Positions 35,928-44,464 of a stretch of 64,000 nucleotides of DNA are shown piece by piece. Location of the stretch: NCBI GenBank assembly GCA_947306365.1, contig CAMZGD010000009.1, positions 1 through 64,000 on the forward strand. The letters are read 5' to 3'. The stretch's first letter is position 1. Every line of letters starts with the position of its first letter. The notes beneath the pieces were generated by a model that worked only from the letters and a program-made list of their open reading frames with translations, searched no databases and was not told the DNA's origin. This DNA is from an uncultured Bacteroidales bacterium (lineage in GTDB: Bacteria; Bacteroidota; Bacteroidia; Bacteroidales; UBA932). The translations under genes and the position numbers were made by a program.

Positions 35928-37059
35928 AGATTTCGACAAGATGCTGCGCGATCGCCTTTCCGGCGTGACCGTGCCGGCGCCCGATGTCTGGGAAGGCATC
36001 AGCAAGGGGCTGGCGCGCAGGCATCGCCGGGTGCTGGTGCGCCGGTTTGCGACGGCTGCCGTCGCGGCGGCAGCCGGCCTCGCCGTCGCATTCCTCGCCT
36101 TCCGGGATCCGAAACCTGAAAAACAGGTTCCGGCTCCGGTACAGACAGCCCGGGTGGAGCCTTCACAACAGCCGCTGCAGGCCGCCCCGTCCGAAGAGAT
36201 CGCCCCGATCGCCGAACAGATTGCCGCCTTCACGAAGAAGCAGGCCGTTGCACAGGCCGTCGTGACGAAGCCCGCCACGGTTCCCGCCGCCGAAACGGTG
36301 ACGGAACCCGAAACGGAAATGGTGCAGCCGGAAACCGAACCGGAAACGGTGACAGAGCCCGAAACGGTAACCGAGCCTGTCGCACAGGAACCCGTACCCG
36401 CCGACTTCTGGGTGGAAGACGTCCCCGAACGCAAGACACACACATCCAAACTATCCATATTATCCAATCTTACCACCGTCGCCTCCGACGGGGACCTTAT
36501 GTACAAGGCGAGTCCGATGCACAGCTCCTCCCAGACCGGCAACCGCGCCGAATCTTCGGTGGAGCCTGTCGCCGGGACGCCCCGGTTCTTCTCGCCGCTG
36601 AGCCTGGGCCTGCAGGTCGAAGTCCCGGTGTCCGGCCGCCTGTCGGTCGCCACCGGCCTGACGTACTCGTACCTGGTTTCCCAGTATGACATGCTGGTCG
36701 ACAAGGTCCGATACGACGGGGCCTACAACCAGCTTCACTATGTCGGCATTCCGCTGTCGCTGTCGCTGCATTTGGTGGAGACGCCTTCCTTCGGGTTCTA
36801 TGCGTCGGCCGGCGCCGCCGTGGAGAAATGCGTGGCCCAGCGCTATGTCTATGCGAGCAACACGCTCAGCGAGAAGGTCGGCGGCCTGCAGTGGTCGGCC
36901 CGGGCGGGTCTCGGCGCCGAGTACTGGTTCGTACCGCGCCTGGGACTCTATTTCGATCCGAGCCTGGTGTATTTCTTCGACAACAGTCAGCCGCTGAGCA
37001 TCCGTACGCAGCAGCCGCTGCAGGCCCGCCTGGAAGTTGGCCTGCGTTTCAAGCTCTGA
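35917..37059 (+). CDS. Inner-membrane anchor / Pro-Glu linker / C-terminal beta-barrel protein, putative anti-sigma (copy 1)
   Basis: A 380-residue protein with an unusual plan. Residues 1-42 are short, charged and cytoplasmic (DKMLRDRLSGVTVPAPDVWEGI). Residues about 43-62 form one transmembrane helix. Residues 63-165 are a Pro/Glu/Val-rich linker with TEPETE-type repeats (about 127-154), followed by FWVED. From about 222 an outer-membrane beta-barrel-like domain runs to the terminal GLRFKL. It overlaps its sigma gene by 11 bases. The short N-terminal segment is the likely sigma-binding part. No FecR or zinc-binding anti-sigma domain is present. I infer that it tethers the sigma factor and reports outer-envelope state; no function is proven. 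Confidence 0.8.
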   Translation: MENKDFDKMLRDRLSGVTVPAPDVWEGISKGLARRHRRVLVRRFATAAVAAAAGLAVAFLAFRDPKPEKQVPAPVQTARVEPSQQPLQAAPSEEIAPIAEQIAAFTKKQAVAQAVVTKPATVPAAETVTEPETEMVQPETEPETVTEPETVTEPVAQEPVPADFWVEDVPERKTHTSKLSILSNLTTVASDGDLMYKASPMHSSSQTGNRAESSVEPVAGTPRFFSPLSLGLQVEVPVSGRLSVATGLTYSYLVSQYDMLVDKVRYDGAYNQLHYVGIPLSLSLHLVETPSFGFYASAGAAVEKCVAQRYVYASNTLSEKVGGLQWSARAGLGAEYWFVPRLGLYFDPSLVYFFDNSQPLSIRTQQPLQARLEVGLRFKL

Positions 37060-37099
37060 TCCTTCCGGAAAAAATCTGCATATTCTTGCTGAAATTTGG

Positions 37100-37129
37100 A
37101 AAACGGTTAATCTATTAGCCGTTTTTTTT
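37100..37129 (+). terminator. Rho-independent terminator after sigma/barrel pair 1
   Basis: AAAACGG (37100-37106) pairs with CCGTTTT (37119-37125), extended inward by TTAAT/ATTAG with one wobble, and is followed by a run of eight Ts (37122-37129). It starts 41 bases after the barrel gene's stop. Confidence 0.85.
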
Positions 37130-37147
37130 CTTGCGTCCGGGCCGTGT

Positions 37148-37155
37148 TATCTTTG
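37148..37155 (+). promoter_or_regulatory. comM -7 element
   Basis: TATCTTTG lies 25 bases before the comM ATG, right after the terminator of the preceding operon. No -33 TTTG is visible at 19-21 bases. Confidence 0.55.
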
Positions 37156-37180
37156 CGGAAACACCCAAACAGGACGAATC

Positions 37181-38728
37181 ATGCTGAACAAATGCTATTG
37201 CGCCACCTGCATCGGGGTCGAGGCGGTGGTGGTTACGGTGGAAGTGGACCTTTCCACAGGAATCGGCATCCATCTCGTGGGCCTTCCCGACAGCGCCGTG
37301 CGGGAAAGCCTGCTCCGCGTCGTCACGGCGCTCACCGCATACGGCTTCCGGATTCCGGGCCGCAGGATTGTCGTGAACCTCGCCCCGGCCGACATCCGCA
37401 AGGAGGGGTCTGCCTACGACCTGGCCATCGCGCTGGGACTCCTGGCGGTGTCGGAGCAGATCCGGACCGAGGACTGCGGTGCGTATGTCATCATGGGGGA
37501 GTTGGCGCTGGACGGCAGGATCCGTCCGGTCAACGGTGTGCTGCCGGTCGCGCTGCAGGCGCAGAAGGAAGGCTTTCGCGGCTGCATTTTTCCGGCCGGT
37601 TCGGCGCAGGAGGCGGCGGAAGTGGAAGGGCTGGCGGTTTATGGGGTTTCAACGCTCGGCGAAGCCATCGAAGTGCTCACGCAGCGCGAGTCGTGTGCGC
37701 ATCTGCGCGTGCGACGGCAGCCGGAGACCGCATGCCGGCCGAGCGGAAACGACTTCCGGCAGGTACGTGGCCAGCACGTGGCCAAGCGGGGGCTGGAGAT
37801 CGCCGCTGCGGGCGGGCACCATCTGATCCTTGTCGGCAGTCCGGGCTGCGGAAAGAGCCTGATGGCTTCGTGCCTGCCTTCCATCCTGCCTCCGATGACG
37901 CGCGAAGAGGCCATCGAGACCGGCAAGATCTATTCCGTGGCCGGCCGGGGCGTCCCCGCCGGGGGGCTGCCGCAGGAACGGCCCTTCCGGGCGCCGCACC
38001 ATAGCGCCAGTCTGGTGTCGCTGATTGGCGGGGGCCCGCAGGCGGGTCCCGGCGAAATCTCCCTGGCACACAACGGTGTCTTGTACCTCGATGAGATCGC
38101 GCAGTTCAGCCGCGGCCTGCTCGATGCGCTCCGTCAGCCGTTGGAAGACGGCCGCGTCACCATTTCCCGGGCCCGGTACAAGGTCGAATATCCGGCCCAC
38201 TTCATGCTCGTCGCTTCGATGAATCCCTGCCCCTGCGGGTATTATGGCGACGAAACCGGCCGCTGTACGTGCTCGCGCGGCGCCGTGGAAGGGTATCTGT
38301 CCCGGATTTCCGGACCGATGATGGACCGCATCGACCTGCAGGTCTGGGTGCGGAGCCTTTCGGCCGCGGAACTGCTCGGCCTGTCGGCGCCTGCGGCGCC
38401 GTTGCCCGAAACAAGCAGTGCAGCCATCGCCCGGCGGGTGGCGCAGGCACGACATGTCCAGGCATTCCGGTTTGCCGGAGAAGGGATCCATACCAATGCG
38501 GCGATGAACGCACGGCAGGTAGAACGGTTCTGCCGGCTGTCCGATGCGTGCCTTGAGACGTTGGAAAAGATTCTCGACCGGATGGGCCTTTCCGCCCGCG
38601 CTTATACCCGCATCCTGAAGGTCGCCCGTACCATTGCCGACCTGGCGGGCGCATCCGATATCCAGCCCGCCCATCTGCTGGAAGCCGCCGGCTTCCGCTT
38701 TCTCGACCGCCGGAAGCCCCCATTATAA
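37181..38728 (+). CDS. comM: ComM-like Mg-chelatase-family AAA+ protein (YifB)
   Basis: A 515-residue AAA+ ATPase that in other bacteria drives branch migration during natural transformation. The N-terminal Lon-like domain has VDLSTGIGIHLVGLPDSAVRES and RIPGRRIVVNLAPADIRKEGSAYDL. Walker A is GSPGCGKSL near 220, followed by RAPHHSASLVSLIGGG, the Walker B-type LYLDEIAQF, and the ComM Cys-rich loop MNPCPCGYYGDETGRCTCS. Length and motifs are normal. The start at 37181 places MLNKCYCATCIG as the N terminus, after the -7 element at 37148. An earlier in-frame start would run through the terminator. Confidence 0.94.
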   Translation: MLNKCYCATCIGVEAVVVTVEVDLSTGIGIHLVGLPDSAVRESLLRVVTALTAYGFRIPGRRIVVNLAPADIRKEGSAYDLAIALGLLAVSEQIRTEDCGAYVIMGELALDGRIRPVNGVLPVALQAQKEGFRGCIFPAGSAQEAAEVEGLAVYGVSTLGEAIEVLTQRESCAHLRVRRQPETACRPSGNDFRQVRGQHVAKRGLEIAAAGGHHLILVGSPGCGKSLMASCLPSILPPMTREEAIETGKIYSVAGRGVPAGGLPQERPFRAPHHSASLVSLIGGGPQAGPGEISLAHNGVLYLDEIAQFSRGLLDALRQPLEDGRVTISRARYKVEYPAHFMLVASMNPCPCGYYGDETGRCTCSRGAVEGYLSRISGPMMDRIDLQVWVRSLSAAELLGLSAPAAPLPETSSAAIARRVAQARHVQAFRFAGEGIHTNAAMNARQVERFCRLSDACLETLEKILDRMGLSARAYTRILKVARTIADLAGASDIQPAHLLEAAGFRFLDRRKPPL

Positions 38729-38801
38729 CAAAGCCCGCAAAGATGTCCCCCTTTTTTAAAAATCGGTTCCCTAATTGATAACGGACGGGGACGGAATAGG
38801 C

Positions 38802-38809
38802 TACCTTTG
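38802..38809 (+). promoter_or_regulatory. -7 element of the small gene at 38818
   Basis: TACCTTTG ends eight bases before an ATG, the same close spacing seen at radA, tsaE and the 19112 GH13 gene, and supports expression of the small open frame. Confidence 0.5.
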
Positions 38810-38817
38810 CTAAAAAA

Positions 38818-39012
38818 ATGGAAGACAATGATCGTTTGAGGCAGCAGCCAGTATGCGGAGATGCCATTCAGGACATCATTGACAAACGGGTGGAAGAGTT
38901 GATTCAAAAGGAAACGTCCGAAGCGGAAGAGCGGCCGGACTCCAAAGAAGGAAAGAAGTGCCCCCGCAGGTTGAGACTCAAGAAACTCCTGAAACGTTCA
39001 TCCCGCAGATGA
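38818..39012 (+). CDS. Small charged hypothetical protein
   Basis: A 64-residue frame without recognisable family: an acidic helical stretch (AIQDIIDKRVEELIQKETSEAEERPD) then a strongly basic tail (KKCPRRLRLKKLLKRSSRR). A -7 promoter element sits just upstream and no longer gene overlaps it. The basic tail could bind nucleic acid or membrane, but nothing shows this. It might be spurious. Confidence 0.4.
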   Translation: MEDNDRLRQQPVCGDAIQDIIDKRVEELIQKETSEAEERPDSKEGKKCPRRLRLKKLLKRSSRR

Positions 39013-39079
39013 TTCATCTGTTATCCTGTGTCTGTGTGCCAAGGTGCTGAGGAAAGGTCCGGACAGCAAATACTCCTCT

Positions 39080-39268
39080 TTAGTTTTCGAATCGACCGTC
39101 CTTTCCCAGCACCTTTTTCTTTTTCATGTTGTCGCAACCGCGGCAGGACCCGCAACCGCTGCCGCAATCGGTCAGCTTTCGGCCGCTGCGCCGGTTGAGC
39201 CACAGCGCCAGGAACAGGGCCGCTGCAATCAGCAACAAGACGATGAGGGTCGGAAGGTTCATGGCCAT
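39080..39268 (-). CDS. FeoB-associated Cys-rich single-span membrane protein
   Basis: A 62-residue protein starting 5 bases after the feoB stop. One transmembrane helix (about 5-23, LPTLIVLLLIAAALFLALWL) is followed by a cluster of cysteines (CGSGCGSCRGC), as in the small Cys-rich proteins often encoded after feoB. It may help the iron transporter, for example by metal binding; this is inferred from the pattern and position. ATGs at 39268 and 39262 are both possible. Confidence 0.75.
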   Translation of the reverse strand: MAMNLPTLIVLLLIAAALFLALWLNRRSGRKLTDCGSGCGSCRGCDNMKKKKVLGKDGRFEN

Positions 39269-39273
39269 GCAGA

Positions 39274-41619
39274 CTATCCGATGAACAGGCCTGCCGCCTG
39301 ATAGGCCAGCCAGGCCGCCAGCCAGGCGACAAGACATTGGAAAATGACCATCCAGACAGCCAGCTTACCGCCCAGTTCCCGCTTCACGGCGGCGATTGCC
39401 GCTACGCAAGGCGTATAGAGCAGGCAGAAGGCCAGCATCGGGATGGCCGTCAGCGTTGTCAGGGCCGCCGTCACACCAAGCACTTCCAGCGTCGAGACCA
39501 CCGCTTCCTTGGCCAGGAAACCCGTGATGAGCGCCGTGACGATGCGCCAGTCTCCCAGGCCGAGCGGGCCGAACACCGGTGCAATCAAGCCGGCAATCTG
39601 CGCCAGCATGCTGCCCTCCCCGTTTTCGACCATCGTAAGCCGGAAGTCAAATGACTGCAGGAACCAGATGACGATCGAGGCCACGAAGATGACCGTGAAG
39701 GCACGCTGCAGGAAATCGCGGGTCTTGTACCAGAGCAGGTGCGCCACGTTCTTCACGCCCGGAAGGCGGTAGTTCGGCAGTTCCATCACAAAGGGCGCCG
39801 GATGGTTGTCCGGATGGATCCACTTGGACAGCAGCGCCACCAGGATGCCGATCAGGATTGCCGACAGATACAGGATCACCAGCACGATGCCGCCGTGGCC
39901 GGGGAAAAAGGCGGCGGAAAAGAAAGCGTAGATCGGAATCTTCGCCGAACAGCTCATAAACGGCGTCAGCAGGACGGTCAGCCGCCGGTCGTGGGCCGAA
40001 GGCAGCGTACGGGTGGCCATCACGGCCGGGACACTGCAGCCGAAACCGATGAGCAGCGGCACGATGCTGCGGCCGGTCAGGCCGAGTTGCCGCAACAGCT
40101 TGTCGCTCACGAAGGCCACGCGGGCCATATAGCCGCTGTCTTCGAGCAGGGACAGGAAGAAGAACAGGATGATGATGATCGGCACGAAACTGATGACCGT
40201 GCCCACGCCGCCGAAGATGCCGTCGACCACCAGCGAACGGACGGCCGGGGCGACGCCCCAGCGTTCCATACCGGCATCGGTCCGTCCCCCCAGCCACTGG
40301 ATACCCCTATCCAGCAGATCCTGGAGCGGAGCCCCGAGCACGTCGATGGACAGCCAGATAACCAGCGAGATGACCGCCAGGAAGATCGGAAGCGCCGTCC
40401 AGCGGCCTGTGAGCACGCGGTCGATACGGCGGCTGCGCTGGTATTCCCTGCTTTCCTGCGGCTTGATCACCGTCTTGTTGCAAAGCTTCCGGATGAACGA
40501 GAACCGCATGTCGGCCATCGCGGCCTGGCGGTCGAGTCCCCGTTCCTCCTCCATCTGGACGATGATGTGTTCGATCATCTCCTTTTCGTTCCGCTGCAGG
40601 TCCAGGGCCTGTTCGACAGCCGCGTCGCCGTCGATGAGCCGGCTGGCCGCAAAGCGGACCGGCAGGCCGGCGTTGCGCGCGTGATCCTCCACCAGATGCA
40701 TGATGCCGTGCAGGCAACGGTGCACCGCACCTTCGTGATCCCGTTCGTCGCAGAAATCCTGGCGGGCAGGCTTCTCCTGGTAACGGGCGACGTGGACGGC
40801 GTGCTCCACCAGTTCCTCGACACCTTCGTTCCGGGCGGCGGAAATGGCCACGACCGGCAGGCCGAGCGCCTCCTCCATCTCGTTGACGCGGATGGAACCG
40901 CCGTTGCCGCGCACCTCGTCCATCATATTGAGGGCCAACACCATCGGTACATCGAGTTCCATCAGCTGCATCGTGAGGTACAGATTCCGTTCGATGTTGG
41001 TGGCATCGACGATGTTGATGATGGCGTGGGGTTTCTCCTTCAGGATGAAATCGCGCGAGACAATCTCCTCGGACGTATAGGGCGCGAGGGAATAGATGCC
41101 GGGCAGGTCGGTGATGCGGGTACCGGGGTGCCGGCGGATCGAGCCGTCCTTCCGGTCGACCGTTACGCCGGGGAAATTGCCCACGTGCTGGTTGGAACCG
41201 GTAAGCTGGTTGAACAGGGTTGTCTTGCCGCAGTTCTGGTTGCCCGCCAGCGCAAAGGTGAGCGTCGTCCCCTTGGGCAGGGCGTGCGCATGCTCCTTGT
41301 CGTGGTATTTTCCGCCTTCACCCAATCCCGGGTGATCCTCTTCGTGGGGCTCGTCGGGCGCCTTGACCGGCTCGGCCGGCTCGGCCGGCTCTACCTCGAT
41401 CCGCGCCGCATCGGCCTTGCGGAGCGACAGCACGTAACCGTTGACCAGCAGTTCCATGGGATCGCCCAACGGCGCCAGCTTGGTCAGTTGCAGTACGGTG
41501 CCGGGAATCATGCCCATATCGAGAAAATGCTGGCGGAGCGCGCCGCTGCCGCCCACTTTCAGGATCCGCGCCCACTGGCCGACCTGCAGTTCATTCAATG
41601 TCAAACTCCGGTGAAACAT
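39274..41619 (-). CDS. feoB: Ferrous iron transporter, FeoA-FeoB fusion
   Basis: A 781-residue inner-membrane Fe(II) transporter. Residues 1-75 are a FeoA-like SH3 domain (LTLNELQVGQWARILKVGG...FLDMGMIPGT). A His/Glu-rich linker (about 80-115) precedes the G domain: G1 AGNQNCGKTTLFNQLTG (Asn-Gln-Asn instead of the common NPN), G3 DLPGIYSL, G4 NMMDE. The Gate regions follow, with SVPAVMATRTLP and FMSCSAKIPIYAFF, and about 8-10 membrane helices. FeoA-FeoB fusions are normal in Bacteroidales. I start at 41619 (MFHRSLTLNE); no ATG fits better. Confidence 0.95.
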   Translation of the reverse strand: MFHRSLTLNELQVGQWARILKVGGSGALRQHFLDMGMIPGTVLQLTKLAPLGDPMELLVNGYVLSLRKADAARIEVEPAEPAEPVKAPDEPHEEDHPGLGEGGKYHDKEHAHALPKGTTLTFALAGNQNCGKTTLFNQLTGSNQHVGNFPGVTVDRKDGSIRRHPGTRITDLPGIYSLAPYTSEEIVSRDFILKEKPHAIINIVDATNIERNLYLTMQLMELDVPMVLALNMMDEVRGNGGSIRVNEMEEALGLPVVAISAARNEGVEELVEHAVHVARYQEKPARQDFCDERDHEGAVHRCLHGIMHLVEDHARNAGLPVRFAASRLIDGDAAVEQALDLQRNEKEMIEHIIVQMEEERGLDRQAAMADMRFSFIRKLCNKTVIKPQESREYQRSRRIDRVLTGRWTALPIFLAVISLVIWLSIDVLGAPLQDLLDRGIQWLGGRTDAGMERWGVAPAVRSLVVDGIFGGVGTVISFVPIIIILFFFLSLLEDSGYMARVAFVSDKLLRQLGLTGRSIVPLLIGFGCSVPAVMATRTLPSAHDRRLTVLLTPFMSCSAKIPIYAFFSAAFFPGHGGIVLVILYLSAILIGILVALLSKWIHPDNHPAPFVMELPNYRLPGVKNVAHLLWYKTRDFLQRAFTVIFVASIVIWFLQSFDFRLTMVENGEGSMLAQIAGLIAPVFGPLGLGDWRIVTALITGFLAKEAVVSTLEVLGVTAALTTLTAIPMLAFCLLYTPCVAAIAAVKRELGGKLAVWMVIFQCLVAWLAAWLAYQAAGLFIG

Positions 41620-41690
41620 ATGGCAAAGGTCGTCATTATCCACTTGCGCGGCAATACCAAGAAATAATGACGGGCATCCCGATAATTTGC

Positions 41691-41698
41691 TATCTTTG
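41691..41698 (+). promoter_or_regulatory. tsaE -7 element
   Basis: TATCTTTG ends 6 bases before the tsaE ATG, implying a leaderless or near-leaderless transcript. It is divergent from feoB. Confidence 0.55.
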
Positions 41699-41704
41699 CA
41701 AGGT

Positions 41705-42118
41705 ATGTCGGAAATCATCGTGCACGGGACAGCCGGCCTCCCCCAGGCGGCAAACGCCTTTCTCGAACAGGCGGGGGCGCACCGCATCATCGCCTTCTAC
41801 GGCTCGATGGGCGCCGGGAAGACCACGTTCATCACCGCCCTTTGCGAGGCGCTTGGCGTGCAGGACGTCGTCAACAGTCCCACGTTCACCATCGTCAACG
41901 AATACCGCGACGGATGCGGGGAGCCTGTCTTCCATTTCGACTTCTACCGGATCAACCGGCTTTCCGAAGCCCTGGACATCGGGCTGTTCGAGTATTTCGA
42001 CTCCGGTGCGCGCTGCCTGATCGAGTGGCCCGAACAGATCGAGGAACTGCTCCCCGAAGACACGCTGCGCGTGCGGATCCGCATCGATGACGCCGAGACC
42101 AGAACGTTGTTATTCTGA
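41705..42118 (+). CDS. tsaE: tRNA threonylcarbamoyladenosine biosynthesis ATPase TsaE
   Basis: A 137-residue P-loop ATPase that works with TsaB and TsaD to add the t6A base modification at position 37 of ANN-decoding tRNAs. Walker A is GSMGAGKTTF near 34; NSPTFTIVNEYRD and HFDFYRI are family hallmarks; IEWPEQIEELLP is the C-terminal motif. The enzyme for the first step of the same pathway is partly encoded at the right end of this window. The DUF1343 gene follows after 5 bases. Confidence 0.95.
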   Translation: MSEIIVHGTAGLPQAANAFLEQAGAHRIIAFYGSMGAGKTTFITALCEALGVQDVVNSPTFTIVNEYRDGCGEPVFHFDFYRINRLSEALDIGLFEYFDSGARCLIEWPEQIEELLPEDTLRVRIRIDDAETRTLLF

Positions 42119-42123
42119 ACGAT

Positions 42124-43320
42124 ATGAAACGAATCCTCCTGCTGGCCTCCCTGCTGGCCTCCCTGGCCGCCTGCGGCAGGCAGCCGCTCGCCCGGTCCTA
42201 TGCCGCCACGCCCGACATCCTCCCGGGCGCCACGGACATCGAGGCCTACCTTCCGCTGCTCGAAGGCCGGCGCGTGTCGATCCTGTCGAACCAGACCGGT
42301 ATGGTCACGCCGGAGCGGCACGTGCTCGACACGCTGCTCGCCCTGGGCGTGAACGTGGTTTCGATTTTCTCGCCGGAACACGGTTTCCGCGGTACGGCGG
42401 ATGCAGGCGAACGCGTGGCCAGTTCCGTGGACGGCCTCACCGGCGTACCCATCCGTTCACTCTATGACGGGAAGGGCGGCGTGCCGTCCGACGAGGCGGT
42501 GTCCGAATTCGACGTGCTGGTCTTCGATCTCCAGGACGTGGGCTGCCGGTTCTATACGTACAATGTGACGATGGGCAAGATGATGGCTGTCTGCGCCGCA
42601 CACGGCAAGCAGATGGTCATCCTCGACCGTCCCAACCCGATCGGCTTCTACGTGGACGGCCCGATTCTCGACCTGAAATACAAGTCCGGCGTAGGCGGGT
42701 ACCCGATTCCCGTCTGCCACGGCATGACGCTGGGCGAACTGGCGCAGATGATCAACGGCGAAGGATGGCTGCCCGGCGGCGTCCGTTGCGACCTGACCGT
42801 CGTCAAGTGCCGCAACTACACGCATCGTTCCCGCTACGTGCTGCCCGTCAAACCGTCACCCAACCTGCCCGACATGCGGTCCGTATATCTGTACCCGTCA
42901 CTCTGCTACTTTGAAGCGACACCGGTCAGCCTGGGCCGCGGCACGGACACGCCCTTCCAGCTGTACGGCCATCCGAACATGAAGGGTTGCCGCTTTTCCT
43001 TCACCCCGCGCAGCATCGAAGGCGCAAAGAACCCCCCGCAGCTTGACCAGGAATGCTTCGGCGTGGACCTGCGCACCCAACCGTCCGACGAGGCCGTCAA
43101 TGCGGCCGGCATCAACCTCGAATACGTGATCGACGCCTACCGCAACCTGCATATGGGCGACCACTTCTTCCGTTCGTTCTTCGAACTGCTGATCGGCCGC
43201 GACTACGTGCGCAAGATGATTGAGGAAGGCGCTTCAGCCGCCGAAATCAAGGCGATGTGGTCGGAGGACGTGGCCTCTTTCAAGGAACAGCGAAAGCCCT
43301 ATCTGCTTTATGAAGAGTAA
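42124..43320 (+). CDS. DUF1343 / NamZ-like exo-beta-N-acetylmuramidase lipoprotein (GH171)
   Basis: A 398-residue lipoprotein (lipobox LAAC, Cys17) of the DUF1343 family, which includes NamZ, an enzyme removing terminal MurNAc from peptidoglycan fragments. Family motifs: RVSILSNQTGM, IFSPEHGFRGTADAGE, FDLQDVGCRFYTYNVTMG, ILDRPNPIG and LSLGRGT-like VSLGRGTDTPFQLYG. It probably acts in the periplasm on recovered muropeptides. The GH18 gene overlaps its end by 11 bases, so the two are coupled. Confidence 0.88.
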   Translation: MKRILLLASLLASLAACGRQPLARSYAATPDILPGATDIEAYLPLLEGRRVSILSNQTGMVTPERHVLDTLLALGVNVVSIFSPEHGFRGTADAGERVASSVDGLTGVPIRSLYDGKGGVPSDEAVSEFDVLVFDLQDVGCRFYTYNVTMGKMMAVCAAHGKQMVILDRPNPIGFYVDGPILDLKYKSGVGGYPIPVCHGMTLGELAQMINGEGWLPGGVRCDLTVVKCRNYTHRSRYVLPVKPSPNLPDMRSVYLYPSLCYFEATPVSLGRGTDTPFQLYGHPNMKGCRFSFTPRSIEGAKNPPQLDQECFGVDLRTQPSDEAVNAAGINLEYVIDAYRNLHMGDHFFRSFFELLIGRDYVRKMIEEGASAAEIKAMWSEDVASFKEQRKPYLLYEE

Positions 43321-44461
43321 ATGCCTGTGCGTGCTCCTGCTCGCAGCCCTGGCGGCCGTATCGTGCGAAGAAGAGCCTATCTTGACGCATCCCGTCCCCG
43401 AAGAGGAGATCGACCCGGAAATCATAGAGCCGTACGCCGTACCCAACGAGCGCATCGACGACGGCCGCCACGTCACGGCCTACGTGACGTACTACGGAGA
43501 CCGGATACCCGAGGTCGAAGTGCTGACGCATATCAACTATGCCTTCGCCGAACTGTATATGGCGGACGGCATATACCAGGGGTTCAAGGTGCAGGGCAGC
43601 CAGGCCCGGTTCGAGCGCATCGTCGCGCTCAAGCAGCGTAATCCGGACGTGAAGATTTCCCTGAGCTTCACCCATAGCGTCTCCAATTCCGACAACAGGC
43701 AGGGCGGCAGTTTCTCGGCCCTCTGCAAGCAGGAAGAGAGCCGGAAACGCTTTGCCGAAGACTGTCTGGCCTTCCTGGAACTGTACGGGCTCGACGGCAT
43801 CGACCTCGACTGGGAGTTCCCCGGCCTGTCGTGGAGCGGCGCGGCCTGCGACCCAAGCGTCGATACGGACAACTACGTCCTGCTGGTCAAGCAGCTGCGG
43901 GAAACCCTGGGTACGGACTACCTGCTATCGTATGCGGGCTACTGCAAGGACAGGACGGCCGTCACGAACGGCTGGCGCTACATCGACATCAAGGCGATGG
44001 ATCCGTATGTCGACTTTGTGCACGTGATGACGTACGACCTGGACGAGGCGCCGCACCATCACTCGGCCCTGTCCGACAGCCGGGCCTATATGGACTGCGC
44101 CCGTTCGGTGCAGGCATATCTCGATGCGGGGGTCCGCCCGGAAAAACTGGTGATCGGCATTCCCTTCTACGGACGGTGTTCGTTCAGCCAGTCGCCGACC
44201 GCCATCTCCTACAAGGCCATCCTGCAGCTCGACCGCCGCAAATACCGTCGCAACCAGTGGGACGAAACGGCGCAGTGCCCTTATGTGGAAACGATGAGCG
44301 GCGCTTTCGTCTGCGGCTACGACAATCCCCGCAGCATTGCCGCCAAGGGAAGCTGGGCACGCGCAAAGGGGCTTGGCGGCCTGATGTACTGGGAGTACGA
44401 CCAGGACGATGAAAACGGGACGCTCCGGCGTGCCGTCTGGAACGCCGTCATGACCCGATAG
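43310..44461 (+). CDS. GH18 chitinase/endoglycosidase-family lipoprotein
   Basis: A 383-residue lipoprotein (lipobox AVSC, Cys19). The GH18 signature LDGIDLDWEFPG holds Asp162, Asp165, Asp167 and the acid Glu169; other strands are HVTAYVTYYGD, KISLSFTHSV, VHVMTYDLDEA and GLGGLMYWEYDQDD. GH18 enzymes cleave beta-1,4 bonds at GlcNAc (chitin, N-glycans, or peptidoglycan-like glycans). Coupling to the NamZ-like gene favours an amino-sugar polymer of cell-wall or host origin. The gene converges on the fimbrillin-like gene, 3 bases apart. Confidence 0.9.
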   Translation: MKSKCLCVLLLAALAAVSCEEEPILTHPVPEEEIDPEIIEPYAVPNERIDDGRHVTAYVTYYGDRIPEVEVLTHINYAFAELYMADGIYQGFKVQGSQARFERIVALKQRNPDVKISLSFTHSVSNSDNRQGGSFSALCKQEESRKRFAEDCLAFLELYGLDGIDLDWEFPGLSWSGAACDPSVDTDNYVLLVKQLRETLGTDYLLSYAGYCKDRTAVTNGWRYIDIKAMDPYVDFVHVMTYDLDEAPHHHSALSDSRAYMDCARSVQAYLDAGVRPEKLVIGIPFYGRCSFSQSPTAISYKAILQLDRRKYRRNQWDETAQCPYVETMSGAFVCGYDNPRSIAAKGSWARAKGLGGLMYWEYDQDDENGTLRRAVWNAVMTR

Positions 44462-44464
44462 GCC

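Noticed and set aside
35917-37059. Barrel protein as an ordinary FecR-type anti-sigma factor
   Set aside because: No FecR-like periplasmic domain and no adjacent susC/D pair; the C-terminal part looks like an outer-membrane barrel.
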